A stretch of DNA of 64,000 nucleotides, from NCBI RefSeq assembly GCF_000426825.1, contig NZ_AUGC01000007.1, positions 1 through 64,000 of the forward strand. The letters run 5' to 3'. Origin of the DNA: Thermonema rossianum DSM 10300. GTDB taxonomy: Bacteria; Bacteroidota; Bacteroidia; Cytophagales; Thermonemataceae. How positions within the stretch are numbered: the stretch's first letter is position 1; the number at the start of each line of letters is the position of its first letter. Of the stretch, positions 26,405 to 36,500 are shown in pieces. Below the pieces are notes generated by a model. The model saw nothing but the letters and a program-made list of their open reading frames with translations. It was not told where the DNA came from and made no database searches. The position numbers were made by a program, and so were the translations under genes.

Positions 26405-26438
26405 TTTGCTGCGATTGTGTAATTTGGGACTATCTTTG
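26405..26438 (+). promoter_or_regulatory. asnB promoter (-33/-7)
   Basis: TTTG at 26405-26408 and TATCTTTG at 26431-26438, with a 22-bp spacer, match the Bacteroidota sigma consensus. The ATG of the asparagine synthetase gene is 24 bp downstream. Confidence 0.75.
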
Positions 26439-26461
26439 ACAAACCCCTAAGCTGCTTTTTT

Positions 26462-28360
26462 ATGTGTGGAATCACCGGCGTGTATGCCTTCAATGAAATT
26501 GGACGTATTTCACTCATTCACCTGCAACAAGCCACGCACAGCCTTGCCCACCGCGGACCGGACGCACAGGACTCTTTTATAGATTACTTCGTGGGCTTGG
26601 GACACTGCCGCCTGTCCATCATTGACCTTTCGGCAGCTGCCAACCAACCCATGAGCGATGAAAGCGGGCGCTATGTCATCGTATTCAACGGCGAAATTTA
26701 TAATTACCGCCCTTTGCGTGAGCATCTGATGGAAATGGGCTATTCGTTTCGCACACAATCTGACACCGAAGTGCTATTGCATGCCTACCGGCACTGGGGA
26801 AAAGACTGCCTGCATCAACTGCAAGGTTTTTTTGCCTTCGCTATCTACGACAAGCAAGAAAAAAGCTTATTTATAGCCCGCGACCGTTTCGGCATCAAGC
26901 CTTTGTATTGGTATTTAGATGAAGACCGCTTTTTGTTTGCTTCCGAGCTGCGCAGCATTTTGCATTATGGCATAGAAAAGAAAATCAATGCCGCCGCTTT
27001 GTTGGCATACCTTCAGCTGAACTACGTGCCTGCCCCCTTCTGCATGCTGGAAGGTGTGCAGCAATTAGAACCCGGCCACTTTATTTTCTTGCGGGCCGGA
27101 AAAATGGAGAAGCAAGCCTATTACCGGCTTGAGGCGGCAGTGCCTGCCACACCTCCCCCGGACTATAAAACAGCACAGAAAACACTGCGCACACTTTTGG
27201 AAAAAGCCGTTGCCAAACGACTCATTGCCGATGTACCCGTAGGTACTTTTCTAAGTGGCGGCATCGACTCTTCCATTGTCAGCATTCTGGCTGCCTTGCA
27301 AGGGCAGAAAATACAAGCTTTTTCGGTGAGTTTCCCCGAGAACCGCTTCTACGACGAGCTGCCCTATGCTGAAGCGGTTGCCCGTCGCTATCATATCGAG
27401 CACCGCGTATTCGAGCTGCGCGAATACGATATGCTGCATCACATTGACCCCATCTTGGAGCACTTCGACGAGCCCTTTGCCGACTCTTCGGCTATAGCTG
27501 TTTATATGATTAGCCTGCATGCACGAAAGGAAGTGAAAGCCATCTTGTCGGGCGATGGCGCCGATGAAGTATTCGGGGGATATCAAAAGCATTTGGCGGA
27601 ATATTATGCGCGCCGCCGGGCATCATGGGCATGGCTTCTGGCATTGCCTTATGCCATAAGCCGCCACCTGCCCCAGCATAGAAACGGCTTTCTGCCCAAT
27701 AAAATACGTCAGTTCAATCGTTTTATGGAAGGGCTGCGCCTGCCGCCCCAAGAACGCTACTGGCGCTGGGCGAGCATCACCCCTTATCGGCAAGCCTTGC
27801 AGCTTTTGCAAGATTCATTCAAAGAAACCCAAGCTATAGAAGCATTCGAACAGTTGCGCCAATCCTGCACACAACACATTGACGGCAACGATTTAAATGA
27901 AGTATTGCAGGCTGATTTGCGTCTGGTGCTTCCGAACGATATGTTGAAAAAAGTGGACAGCATGTCTATGGCGCATGCTTTGGAAGTGCGTGTGCCCTTC
28001 TTGGATCACGAGCTGGTTGAGTTTGCTTTTTCACTGCCGGGCAGTTATAAAGTAGCACGTGGCATGCGCAAACGCCTTTTGCAGGATGCTTTCCGGGAGC
28101 TGCTGCCCGAAGCACTTTACCGCCGTCCCAAAAAAGGCTTCGAAGTGCCCATTGCCGCTTGGCTGCGTGGTCCTCTGCGCCATCGTGTGGAGAACGACTG
28201 GCTGGCCGACGACTTCGTGGAAGCACAAGGTGTCTTCAAGCCGGATGCTGTCAGGCAGCTAAAGAAACAGTTGTTTTCCAAGAATCCGGGCGATGCTCAT
28301 GCGCGTGTGTGGGCATTAATATCATTTCAGGTATGGTGGAAAAAAGTATTTCAAAATTAA
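26462..28360 (+). CDS. asnB: Asparagine synthetase (glutamine-hydrolysing)
   Basis: A 632-residue class II glutamine amidotransferase. After Met removal, Cys2 of MCGITGVYAF is the glutaminase nucleophile. The glutaminase domain shows LAHRGPDAQ and VFNGEIYNYRPLREH. The synthetase domain has the ATP pyrophosphatase loop FLSGGIDSSIVS (about 262-273) and LSGDGADEVFGGYQKHL. It converts aspartate and glutamine to asparagine. It has its own promoter, and its 3' end overlaps the UbiA-type gene by 28 bp, suggesting coupled expression. Confidence 0.94.
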   Translation: MCGITGVYAFNEIGRISLIHLQQATHSLAHRGPDAQDSFIDYFVGLGHCRLSIIDLSAAANQPMSDESGRYVIVFNGEIYNYRPLREHLMEMGYSFRTQSDTEVLLHAYRHWGKDCLHQLQGFFAFAIYDKQEKSLFIARDRFGIKPLYWYLDEDRFLFASELRSILHYGIEKKINAAALLAYLQLNYVPAPFCMLEGVQQLEPGHFIFLRAGKMEKQAYYRLEAAVPATPPPDYKTAQKTLRTLLEKAVAKRLIADVPVGTFLSGGIDSSIVSILAALQGQKIQAFSVSFPENRFYDELPYAEAVARRYHIEHRVFELREYDMLHHIDPILEHFDEPFADSSAIAVYMISLHARKEVKAILSGDGADEVFGGYQKHLAEYYARRRASWAWLLALPYAISRHLPQHRNGFLPNKIRQFNRFMEGLRLPPQERYWRWASITPYRQALQLLQDSFKETQAIEAFEQLRQSCTQHIDGNDLNEVLQADLRLVLPNDMLKKVDSMSMAHALEVRVPFLDHELVEFAFSLPGSYKVARGMRKRLLQDAFRELLPEALYRRPKKGFEVPIAAWLRGPLRHRVENDWLADDFVEAQGVFKPDAVRQLKKQLFSKNPGDAHARVWALISFQVWWKKVFQN

Positions 28361-29187
28361 ATGCCGGCCTGCGCTTGCTGCGCGCGCCCAACTTGCTCAT
28401 GATTGTGCTGGTATTGACCTTCAGTAAGCGTTTTCTTTACGAAAGCAGCTGGTCAGCCCTTGCCGATCTGTCGTTTTGGTTGTTTGTGGGGAGTGTTGTG
28501 TGCACTGCTGCGGCAGGTTATATCATCAATGATTATTACGACGTAAAAATAGATGCCATCAACCGCCCCAAGCGTGTGGTGGTGGGGCGACGTATCAGCC
28601 GCCGGCAAACGCTACTGCTTTACACACTGTTTAATTTTGCGGGATTGCTGCTTGCCCTCTCTTTGTCGTTTTTTCTTGCGGCAGCAGTACTGGGCGTGCA
28701 ATTGTTGCTTTGGCTCTATTCCGGCATTCTGAAACGTATTGCCTTTTGGGGCAATATACTGGTGGCGGCCTTGTCGGCACTGCCCCTGTTGTTGCTGGCT
28801 TTGCTTGAAAGCAGTGCGCCCCCTGCCGTGCTGCTTTATGCCGCCTTTGCCTTCTTCATGACCCTCATCCGGGAAATAGTCAAAGACTTGGAGGACTTGC
28901 AAGGCGACCGCACCCACGGTTGTCGCACCCTGGCCATTGAGTGGGGCTTGCCCAAGACCCGGAAACTGATTTATTTGCTGCTGCTGCTTATGGGGCTGCT
29001 GCTAATAGGCAGCTTCCGGATACTGCCTGCCCCGGCTGCAGCATACCTATTGGGCACTACCTCTTCGGCGGCTGCTTACTTTTTCTGGAAACTGTCCCAT
29101 GCAGACACGCAAAAAGACTTTCACTTCCTGAGCCAATACCTCAAAGGCATGATGCTGCTGGGCATAAGTAGTTTATGGTTTCTGTAA
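28333..29187 (+). CDS. UbiA-family prenyltransferase (geranylgeranylglycerol-phosphate transferase-like)
   Basis: A 284-residue membrane enzyme with about eight helices. The two Asp-rich motifs of the UbiA superfamily are NDYYDVKIDAINRPKR (about 57-72) and DLEDLQGDRTHGCRTLAIEW. The pattern matches the branch that includes geranylgeranylglyceryl phosphate transferases, commonly found in Bacteroidota with an uncertain product. The start at 28333 lies inside the end of asnB. The 3' end overlaps the convergent lysozyme-like gene by 15 bp. Confidence 0.88.
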   Translation: MVEKSISKLNAGLRLLRAPNLLMIVLVLTFSKRFLYESSWSALADLSFWLFVGSVVCTAAAGYIINDYYDVKIDAINRPKRVVVGRRISRRQTLLLYTLFNFAGLLLALSLSFFLAAAVLGVQLLLWLYSGILKRIAFWGNILVAALSALPLLLLALLESSAPPAVLLYAAFAFFMTLIREIVKDLEDLQGDRTHGCRTLAIEWGLPKTRKLIYLLLLLMGLLLIGSFRILPAPAAAYLLGTTSSAAAYFFWKLSHADTQKDFHFLSQYLKGMMLLGISSLWFL

Positions 29188-29862
29188 GGTCCATTGCTCG
29201 TAAAAACGCCATGCCAAAGCAGCATAAGCATAGCGAATGGTATGGTAACGCCCATAAGGGAAAGCTTTGACCTTCATCCAAGACCGTATTTCCTCTTCGC
29301 TTGCCTCAATGCCGTAGTTATAAAGTGCTGCCAGGAAGGGGATGCGTTTTTCCGGCGGCATTTGACTCAATGCGGGGAAACGTGCATAAGCCACGCATAA
29401 AAAAGCTTTCAGATACAACAACTGTCCTTCTATCTGCGTCAAGCACTGCAAGCGTTGGCGCCGCTGCTGCTCCGGTGTGGTCTCTGTGAAGGCTAAGGGG
29501 CAGTCGCAACCATAACGTCGCGCCAGTTGCTCCACCGTTTCCGCAAAAGAAGGTTTCATTTGGAACAAGCCCACGGAAAAGTTGGCATAGCCGGCACCGT
29601 AACGGACGTATAGCTGCCGTAAAACGTACATTTCTACCTCATCGCGCAATAAAGAATAGCGCAGTAATTCCGGATAAACTACAGCCCAAGCTTCTGCCAC
29701 CGATGTGTCACCCAGAAGGTGCCGCGCCAGGGGCGTGTAATCTTGCAACTGCTGCCATGCCGTGCGGTGTGCTTCTGCGAAATAGACCTCTACCGGCGGT
29801 TGCGCACCCGCAGACAGATATCCCCAGCATACCAACACAAACAAACGGACAAACCTTTTCAT
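29173..29862 (-). CDS. Secreted protein with possible lysozyme/transglycosylase fold
   Basis: A 229-residue protein with a signal peptide (about 1-21, ending SAGA). Residues 96-107 read SVGLFQMKPSFA, close to the SxxGLxQxxPxTA core of soluble lytic transglycosylases. A later ALYNYG resembles the LAAYNAG motif of the same fold. E65, E75 and E77 are candidates for the catalytic acid. The match is distant, so peptidoglycan cleavage is only a suggestion. The start at 29862 is chosen because it gives a clean signal peptide. Its last bases overlap the UbiA-type gene. Confidence 0.6.
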   Translation of the reverse strand: MKRFVRLFVLVCWGYLSAGAQPPVEVYFAEAHRTAWQQLQDYTPLARHLLGDTSVAEAWAVVYPELLRYSLLRDEVEMYVLRQLYVRYGAGYANFSVGLFQMKPSFAETVEQLARRYGCDCPLAFTETTPEQQRRQRLQCLTQIEGQLLYLKAFLCVAYARFPALSQMPPEKRIPFLAALYNYGIEASEEEIRSWMKVKAFPYGRYHTIRYAYAALAWRFYEQWTLQKP

Positions 29863-30177
29863 TCTTACGGAGCGGATGTTTTTCTTGTAAAGGCAAGAAA
29901 GAAAAAATAAACGAAACAAAATGAACAAAGGCAACCAACATATCCAGAAAGCGTTTAACGATATTTGCAAGCGGCATCGTAAAAAGAAGTTTATGCCCGG
30001 ACAAGCCACAAACAAAGGCAGCAAAGCAAGTCTTCTGCTGCTTGTTCGAGCAAGCTTGCAAAAAGAGCGGCAAAATTAAGCCGTGGCACTATTTATGCGC
30101 GACATTTCGCAGCCTGTGCATCTTTTTGCCCGGGCTTGCTTATTTTTGTGGTTATTTACACCTTAAAACCGTATTCT
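29863..30177. other. Divergent intergenic region, lysozyme-like gene to phosphohexomutase gene
   Basis: No gene or clear RNA element is visible. A likely promoter for the rightward mutase gene (TATTTTTG) is at 30141-30148. A minus-strand TAATTTTG (30071-30078) might serve the leftward gene but would leave a leader of about 200 bases. Confidence 0.45.
30141..30148 (+). promoter_or_regulatory. Putative -7 box of the phosphohexomutase gene
   Basis: TATTTTTG fits TAnnTTTG, 29 bp before the ATG. There is no strong -33 element at the expected distance. Confidence 0.45.
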
Positions 30178-31914
30178 ATGACTACCAATACAACGCTATC
30201 GCCGGAAGTAGAAGCACGAATAAAGCAATGGACACAAGCGCCCTTTGATGAAGATACGCGCCGGGAAGTGCTCCGCATGCTTGAAGAAGGCAATGTTCAA
30301 GCCCTCTACGATGCTTTTTACACAGACCTGGAATTTGGCACCGGTGGCTTGCGTGGCATCATGGGCGTGGGCACCAACCGCATGAACCGTTACACCGTAG
30401 GCTTGGCTACCCATGGGTTGGCGCTCTATTTGAAAGAGCAATTCCCCGGTGAGCAGCTGCGCGTAGCCATAGCACACGACAGCCGGCACCAAAGCGACTA
30501 TTTTGCCCAAGTCACTGCCAGCGTATTTTCAGCACATGGTATTGAAGTTTTTTTATTTGACAACCTGCGCCCTACCCCACTGCTTTCGTTTGCCATACGG
30601 GAGCTGAAATGCCACAGCGGAGTGGTCATCACGGCTTCTCACAACCCTCCTGCCTATAACGGCTACAAAGCCTACTGGAAAGACGGTGCACAGTTGGTGG
30701 CACCCCATGACCAAGCCGTCATACAAAAAGTAAAGCAGGCGCGTATGGAAGAGGTACCACTCAGTGCCCGCCCCGAATTGATTCATACCATCGGTCCGGA
30801 GCTGGAAGAGCGTTACATGGAAAAAGTTTGTGCCCTGTCTATTCAAAGAGCATGCGTGGAAAAACACAGCGACATGCCTATTGTTTATACTCCCTTGCAT
30901 GGGACGGGCATCACCCTGATTCCTCAACTGATGAAACGCTGGGGTTTTCATAATTTGCATGTTGTGGAAGCGCAAGCCCAAGCCGACGGTAGCTTCCCTA
31001 CGGTGAAGTATCCCAACCCGGAAGAAGCAGAAGCCCTCAAAATGGCTATAGATTTGGGCAAGAAAGTAAAAGCAGCCCTCATATTGGCAAATGACCCCGA
31101 CGCCGACCGGCTGGGCATTGCCGTTCCAGATGCATCAGGTGAGTTTGTGCTGCTCAATGGTAACCAAACAGCCTGCCTGTTGCTTTATTATCTTGCCAAA
31201 CACCGCAAACAAAGCAACTTGCCCTACTATATCGTCAAAACCATCGTGAGCACTCCTCTCATGGAAAAAATAGCCGAAGCGCACGGCATCCGTTGCTACG
31301 ACACCCTCACCGGCTTTAAAAACATAGCGGCTATCATGCGAGAGAAAGAGGGGCAAGAAGCCTTTCTGATGGCTGCCGAAGAAAGCTATGGCTATTTGAT
31401 AGAAGACTTCGTCAGAGACAAAGACGGCATTTCTGCTTGTGCCATGATGGCCGAGGTGACTGCCTGGGCAAAAGAGCACTACGGCGGTTTACTGAATCTG
31501 CTCATGCACATCTACCTCGAATACGGGCTTTATTACGAAGGGCTCCTGTCAATCACCAAGGAAGGATTGGAAGGCAAGGAAGCCATTGCCCGCATGATGC
31601 GTCATTTCCGGCAACATCCACCTCTCCGGTTTGGCGGCAGCCGTGTGGTAGAGATACGGGATTATGAAAGCGGCGTGCGGCGTCTTTTGATTTCACAAAC
31701 GGAAGAGCCCCTTTCCATCCCCTCTTCCAATGTTTTGCAGTTTGTAACGGAAGACGGGGCGCTCATCTCGGTGCGCCCTTCGGGTACAGAGCCTAAAATC
31801 AAGTTTTATTTTAGCGTGTCGGCACCGCTGCCGCAAGCCGCTGCCTACGCAGAGACCTTGCAAAGCCTCAAGGACAAAGTGGCTCAAATACAACAAGAAT
31901 TACCGGTAGAGTAA
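30178..31914 (+). CDS. Phosphohexomutase (phosphoglucomutase/phosphomannomutase family)
   Basis: A 578-residue alpha-D-phosphohexomutase. The phosphoserine loop is VVITASHNPPAYNGYKAYW. The Mg-binding loop is LANDPDADRLGIAV, the sugar-binding loop LMAAEESYGY, and the phosphate-binding loop SVRPSGTEPKIKFYF. It interconverts hexose 1- and 6-phosphates. Length and early residues fit the longer PGM2-like bacterial subgroup, and the exact sugar is not fixed by sequence. ATG 30178 is chosen by the -7 box just upstream. A strong terminator follows. Confidence 0.94.
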   Translation: MTTNTTLSPEVEARIKQWTQAPFDEDTRREVLRMLEEGNVQALYDAFYTDLEFGTGGLRGIMGVGTNRMNRYTVGLATHGLALYLKEQFPGEQLRVAIAHDSRHQSDYFAQVTASVFSAHGIEVFLFDNLRPTPLLSFAIRELKCHSGVVITASHNPPAYNGYKAYWKDGAQLVAPHDQAVIQKVKQARMEEVPLSARPELIHTIGPELEERYMEKVCALSIQRACVEKHSDMPIVYTPLHGTGITLIPQLMKRWGFHNLHVVEAQAQADGSFPTVKYPNPEEAEALKMAIDLGKKVKAALILANDPDADRLGIAVPDASGEFVLLNGNQTACLLLYYLAKHRKQSNLPYYIVKTIVSTPLMEKIAEAHGIRCYDTLTGFKNIAAIMREKEGQEAFLMAAEESYGYLIEDFVRDKDGISACAMMAEVTAWAKEHYGGLLNLLMHIYLEYGLYYEGLLSITKEGLEGKEAIARMMRHFRQHPPLRFGGSRVVEIRDYESGVRRLLISQTEEPLSIPSSNVLQFVTEDGALISVRPSGTEPKIKFYFSVSAPLPQAAAYAETLQSLKDKVAQIQQELPVE

Positions 31915-31936
31915 ACAACAATAAGAGTAAAAACAC

Positions 31937-31964
31937 AAGGCGCCGGATACCGGCGCCTTCTTTG
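31937..31964 (+). terminator. Intrinsic terminator after the phosphohexomutase gene
   Basis: AAGGCGCCGG pairs perfectly with CCGGCGCCTT around ATA, followed by CTTTG. Confidence 0.8.
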
Positions 31965-31973
31965 TTTACATAG

Positions 31974-32005
31974 AAAAAAGGCGGACCGCCGAAGCAGTCC
32001 ACCTT
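31974..32005 (-). terminator. Intrinsic terminator of the SusC/SusD operon
   Basis: On the minus strand AAGGTGGAC pairs with GTCCGCCTT (one wobble) around nine bases and is followed by a T-run. It lies 27 bp past the susD-like stop. Confidence 0.8.
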
Positions 32006-32032
32006 TGAGGGGTTTGAGGTTAAGTAGTCAGT

Positions 32033-33466
32033 TTAGTTGGCGTTCACCGGCGTAGGAGTAAACAAGTGGTCTATGCTCTGTTCAGGAACGTTCGGGTTAG
32101 TGTTTACCTCTACTTGCGGATAAAGGAAGCGCTGAGGAATGGTAGGTGCAGCAGGAGTCTTCACCGGTACATTGGGAGCCAAGTCTTTCACGGCACTACC
32201 GCCAATGACGGTGTTGTCATTCAGCCAGCGGCGAAGGTCATTAAAGCCCTCAATCTGTCCTACCATGGCTATGTATTTTTCCTCCATGATAGCCTTCATG
32301 GCATCTGCATCAGTGGCAGGAGCTAACGGGGCATAAGTACCCCCGCCCACGTAGGCGTCAATGTTTGCACGGTAGTCGTTCAAATAAGTAATTGCTTGTG
32401 CACGGGTGCCGGTACGCATTTCAGCCTCTGCCAAAATCAATTGGTTTTCAGCATAAGTAACCAGAGGGAAAGAAGCATCAGCTGCAAAAGCGGCGTCATC
32501 AGCTGTGTTAAGCTCAGCGCTTGCTAAACCAGCAGAAACATCGAAGTAGTAGTCTCTGCGTTCAGGATCATCAATTCCATTATTGATACGCTCAGTCATC
32601 AACCACACTACAAAAGAGCCGGCATCCGGATTATTGTCGCCATCATAGTCATAGCCACCGCTTGTTGAAGTTCCGGCAGTCATATAACCCGAGCGCTGGT
32701 TCACCACAAATTCATAGTAAGGATTCATGTTGCCATCTTGGGTGGTTCCATGAGGCATCATCATGTCACCGGCAGGTGATGAAATGCCGTTCAAAGCTGC
32801 CGACTTGGCATTGGCATAATCCTTAAGATGCATATAGTATCTTGCCTTCAAGGTATTAGCAGCAGCTATCCACTTACTTTTATCACCGGCAAAAAACAAG
32901 TCTTGGGCAGCAGGAATTGCAGAAGACGCATCTCCAAGTGTAGCGATTGCTTCATCAAGCAATGCTATGACTCCCTGATATATAGACGCTTGTGGGTCAT
33001 ATTTGGGAGTCGGAAAATCATCGCTTGCTGCTTCTGAAAAAGGAGCATCTCCCCACAGAGCAGCTACTGAGCCCATAATATGCGCTTCTATGATTTTCGA
33101 TACGGCAACAATTCCGGTTTTCCCTTCCTCTTCTGCCTTAGCCCGCATTACCTTGGCTTGTTTGAGCACTTGGCGATAAGCAATATCCCAGTTGCTATCA
33201 AACTCAGAAGCTACCACATTGTACACCTCATAAGCCGTAAACTGACGATCAGATCCGGTGAAGTAGCCGGCCCAAATGCCCGACAAACGTGCAGATTGGC
33301 TTTCATGGAAGAAGGCATCGTTCATCAGTACCGTAACCATCAGCTCTTCTGCAGCTGATATGTCGGTCGGTACGTTCGGGTTTTTATCAAACCCTTCTAC
33401 CAGGTTGCGGCAAGCTGTCGTTGCAAACAACAACAAGGCTGTACCTAATAATAATATTTTTCTCAT
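32033..33466 (-). CDS. SusD/RagB-family nutrient-binding outer-membrane lipoprotein
   Basis: A 477-residue surface lipoprotein with signal ending TTAC (Cys19). It belongs to the SusD-like group with TPR-type helices. Visible features are LVEGFDKNPNVPTDISAAEE after the anchor, SARLSGIWAGYFTG, YADNQ-like FPLVTYAENQLILAEAEMR and a C-terminal PQRFLYPQVEVNTNPNVPEQ. SusD proteins cap the paired SusC barrel and capture glycans or peptides. It lies 78 bp after the susC-like gene, with a hairpin in between. No glycoside hydrolase or peptidase is adjacent, so the substrate is open. Confidence 0.94.
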   Translation of the reverse strand: MRKILLLGTALLLFATTACRNLVEGFDKNPNVPTDISAAEELMVTVLMNDAFFHESQSARLSGIWAGYFTGSDRQFTAYEVYNVVASEFDSNWDIAYRQVLKQAKVMRAKAEEEGKTGIVAVSKIIEAHIMGSVAALWGDAPFSEAASDDFPTPKYDPQASIYQGVIALLDEAIATLGDASSAIPAAQDLFFAGDKSKWIAAANTLKARYYMHLKDYANAKSAALNGISSPAGDMMMPHGTTQDGNMNPYYEFVVNQRSGYMTAGTSTSGGYDYDGDNNPDAGSFVVWLMTERINNGIDDPERRDYYFDVSAGLASAELNTADDAAFAADASFPLVTYAENQLILAEAEMRTGTRAQAITYLNDYRANIDAYVGGGTYAPLAPATDADAMKAIMEEKYIAMVGQIEGFNDLRRWLNDNTVIGGSAVKDLAPNVPVKTPAAPTIPQRFLYPQVEVNTNPNVPEQSIDHLFTPTPVNAN

Positions 33467-33506
33467 AGTTCAATGCTATTTTAATATTGGTTTTTGATTA
33501 ATAGGG

Positions 33507-33526
33507 GTGGGAGGTTTCCCTCCCAC
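33507..33526 (-). promoter_or_regulatory. Hairpin with GAAA loop between the SusC-like and SusD-like genes
   Basis: On the minus strand GTGGGAGG-GAAA-CCTCCCAC forms a perfect 8-bp stem with a GNRA-type loop. No T-run follows, so an mRNA stability or partial attenuation role is more likely than termination. Confidence 0.6.
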
Positions 33527-33544
33527 TATAATCAACCATGGGGC

Positions 33545-36500
33545 TTAGTAAGTAATTCTTAAAGAGAATACCCAAGAGCGGGTAGTGGGGTTCTGGAAGT
33601 AATGCAAGCCACGTCCATTCGAAGGACCGGTCAAGTTGGTGTCAGGGTCAAAACCACGAATCTCTTTGGTCCACAACAGCAGGTTACGTCCGGTAATGGC
33701 AAACTCCACAGAACCAAGCTTGGTCAGATTACGGAATCCTTCTGAATCCAAGCGATAGCTTAAAGTTACCTCACGCAGACGCGTATGGGTGGCATCATAG
33801 ATAAACTGCTCAGAAGGACCGGTAAAACCACTACCCAAACCAGAAGTATACCAGTCTGCATCCAATACTACAGGACCGCCTCCGAAATCTTTCACTTCAC
33901 CACGAATAGTAGTGCCGGCAGGAACAGTTGTTCCGAAATAGGTAGTAGCTTCCTGAGTCAAGGTAGTTTCCTTAGCAGTATAATCCCAAGTACCAAAGAA
34001 GGTCAAAGCACCTTCGGTACCGGCCCAGAAGTCACCACCTTGCCAGTGTTCAAACAACACATACAAAGAGAGTCCTTTATAACCAAAGCGAGTAGCAGCC
34101 GAGCCTCTCCAATCGGGGTTAGGATCACCCACTACTCCTTCGGTAGCTGCCTGGGTCGGGAAGCCGTTGGCATCCAATACAAGGTTGCCTTGTGCGTCAC
34201 GCTCCCATTTAGAGCCCCAAATAACTCCCAAAGGATACCCTTCAACTGCCGAAGAGGAAGCATCTACAAAACCGGCCAACGATATGCGTTGAGCACCGCC
34301 CAAAGACAGCACCTTGTTGCGATAGCGGGTCCAGTTACCTTCAATGGTCCAGTTAAAGCCATCGGGGTTACGGATAATGTCAAAGCCCCAATCCAGCTCT
34401 ATACCTTTGTTTTCAATAGCAGCCACATTGGCATACTCAGTAGAATAACCACTGGAAGGTGGCAAGTCAATGAATGCCAACAGGTCATCTGTGCGGTTCG
34501 AGAAATAGGTAGCACTCAAACGGAAGCGATCATCTACAAATCGCAGGTCAGTACCTATTTCAAATTCAGTTTTCTTTTCAGGCTTCAAGTTGGGATTAGG
34601 ACGCTGGCTTCCCAATTCAAGACCACCACCATAATTGGAAGCAACCAATGATTCGCCCCATGAGCTGGAAACATCGCCAGTAGTAAATACCCCATAGATA
34701 TTGTACGGGCTCGGCTGTACCCCTACTTGTCCGTAAGAAGCACGCAATTTACCAAAGCTCAGGAAAGTAAGGTTGTCAAATGCGGGCAATTGAGTGAATT
34801 GCCATGCCAAGCTTGCAGAGGGATATACAAACACAGGATTGGCATCAGGACCAAAGGTAGAAGCCGCTTCTGCACGACCGGTTAAGTTCAAGAATACCAT
34901 GTCCTTGAATGCCATGTCCAAAGAAGCATAACCCGCATTGGTACGAATCTCAGAATATGAATCAAAAGGATCCACATTTTCAGCAGTAAAGTTGCTCAGA
35001 TCCGGAGGGAATGAAGGTGTAATAAAGCTCACACCACTGCCTCCGATACTTTCAAAACGGCGATGGTTGAAGTTGAAACCACCTAATACAGAACCATTGA
35101 TATCTTCATTCAACTCAAAGGTATAGCGACCAATCACATCCAAGTTGAACTGAGACTCAGAAATATTTTCTTTTGTCAATGCACCATTTTGATAGGTTGC
35201 ATCAAATTGAGGGAACTGAGTCAAACGACGGTCGGTATAATAGTCGATACCCGCACGGGTAATGATCTCAAACTTTTCTACAGGTTTATAGATAAGTTCA
35301 CCTGAGGTAATGAAACGGTTCACCACATTCTCGTTCAACATCTCATTGATAGTAAAACCGGGGTTGTTGTAACGAGGTGTAGTGTTGGCGCCTATGGGGT
35401 TGCGATACGAGCGATGACGGCGGATACCTGCTGCCCCGGGGCCTGAGTAATACAAACCGATATAATCAGTATTATCAAAGTCGGCAGGAGTACGCAACAA
35501 GCCTAAAAGCAAACCGGAAATGTTACTTCCTTGCTGGATACGATTAGAAGAGGTGCGAGTGAAGCTGGTGCGAGTATTAAACTTCACACGAGGACTCAAC
35601 TCAGAATTCGTGTTGAAGCGGAAGGTGGTACGGCGATAGTCTGAGTTGTTACGGATAACACCCTTTTGGTTCAAATCAGATACACTGGCGTAAAAAGTAG
35701 TAGCACCACTTCCGCCGCTGATGCTCAGGTTGTTTTCAAAATAAGAACCTTTCTGTAAGATTTGATCTTTGTTGCTCTCCAGGTAAGTGCGGCGAGAATT
35801 CTTCTGTATGATGGGGTAATATGTATTTCCTGTAATGTCCCCTACAAAGTAAGCACCACTTGTATCAAACACATCATCGCCACCGGGACGATCAGCTATC
35901 TTATCACCCCACGACAAGAAGTAGCCATTTATGTAGCTACCGAAACCTTGTCCGAATTTGTCTTGCAAGGGATACCATACATTCACTTCATCCATCGAAT
36001 AGGTAGCACCATAGGTGATGGTCGGCTTGTTGCTTTTAGAACCACGCTTGGTACGAATCACAATCACACCATTGGCAGCACGGGTACCCCACAAAGCAGC
36101 AGCTGCTGCACCTTTCAATACTTCTACTGACTCAATGTCGTTGGGGTTCAGGTCATTCAGACGAGATTGCTGGGTCACACCATCTGTGCCGGAACCGATA
36201 GTAGAGTTGTATATAGGTACCCCGTCTAATACGATTAGAGGCTGAAGGTTACCGGTAATAGAGCTTTGACCACGGATCTGAATGTATCCACCGGCACCGG
36301 GGTCACCGGAGTTACGCTGAATAAGTACACCGGAAGCCTTACCGGCAAGACCGGTCAATACAGACGTTTCACCGGACTGCTTAATAGCCTCTGCTTTCAC
36401 AGGTGAAGAGGCGTACCCGATCTTATCCCGGGAATCTTCAAAGCCCAGGGCGGTAATCACTACTTCGCCCACACTCATCGGCTTCAAAGATACCGACACG

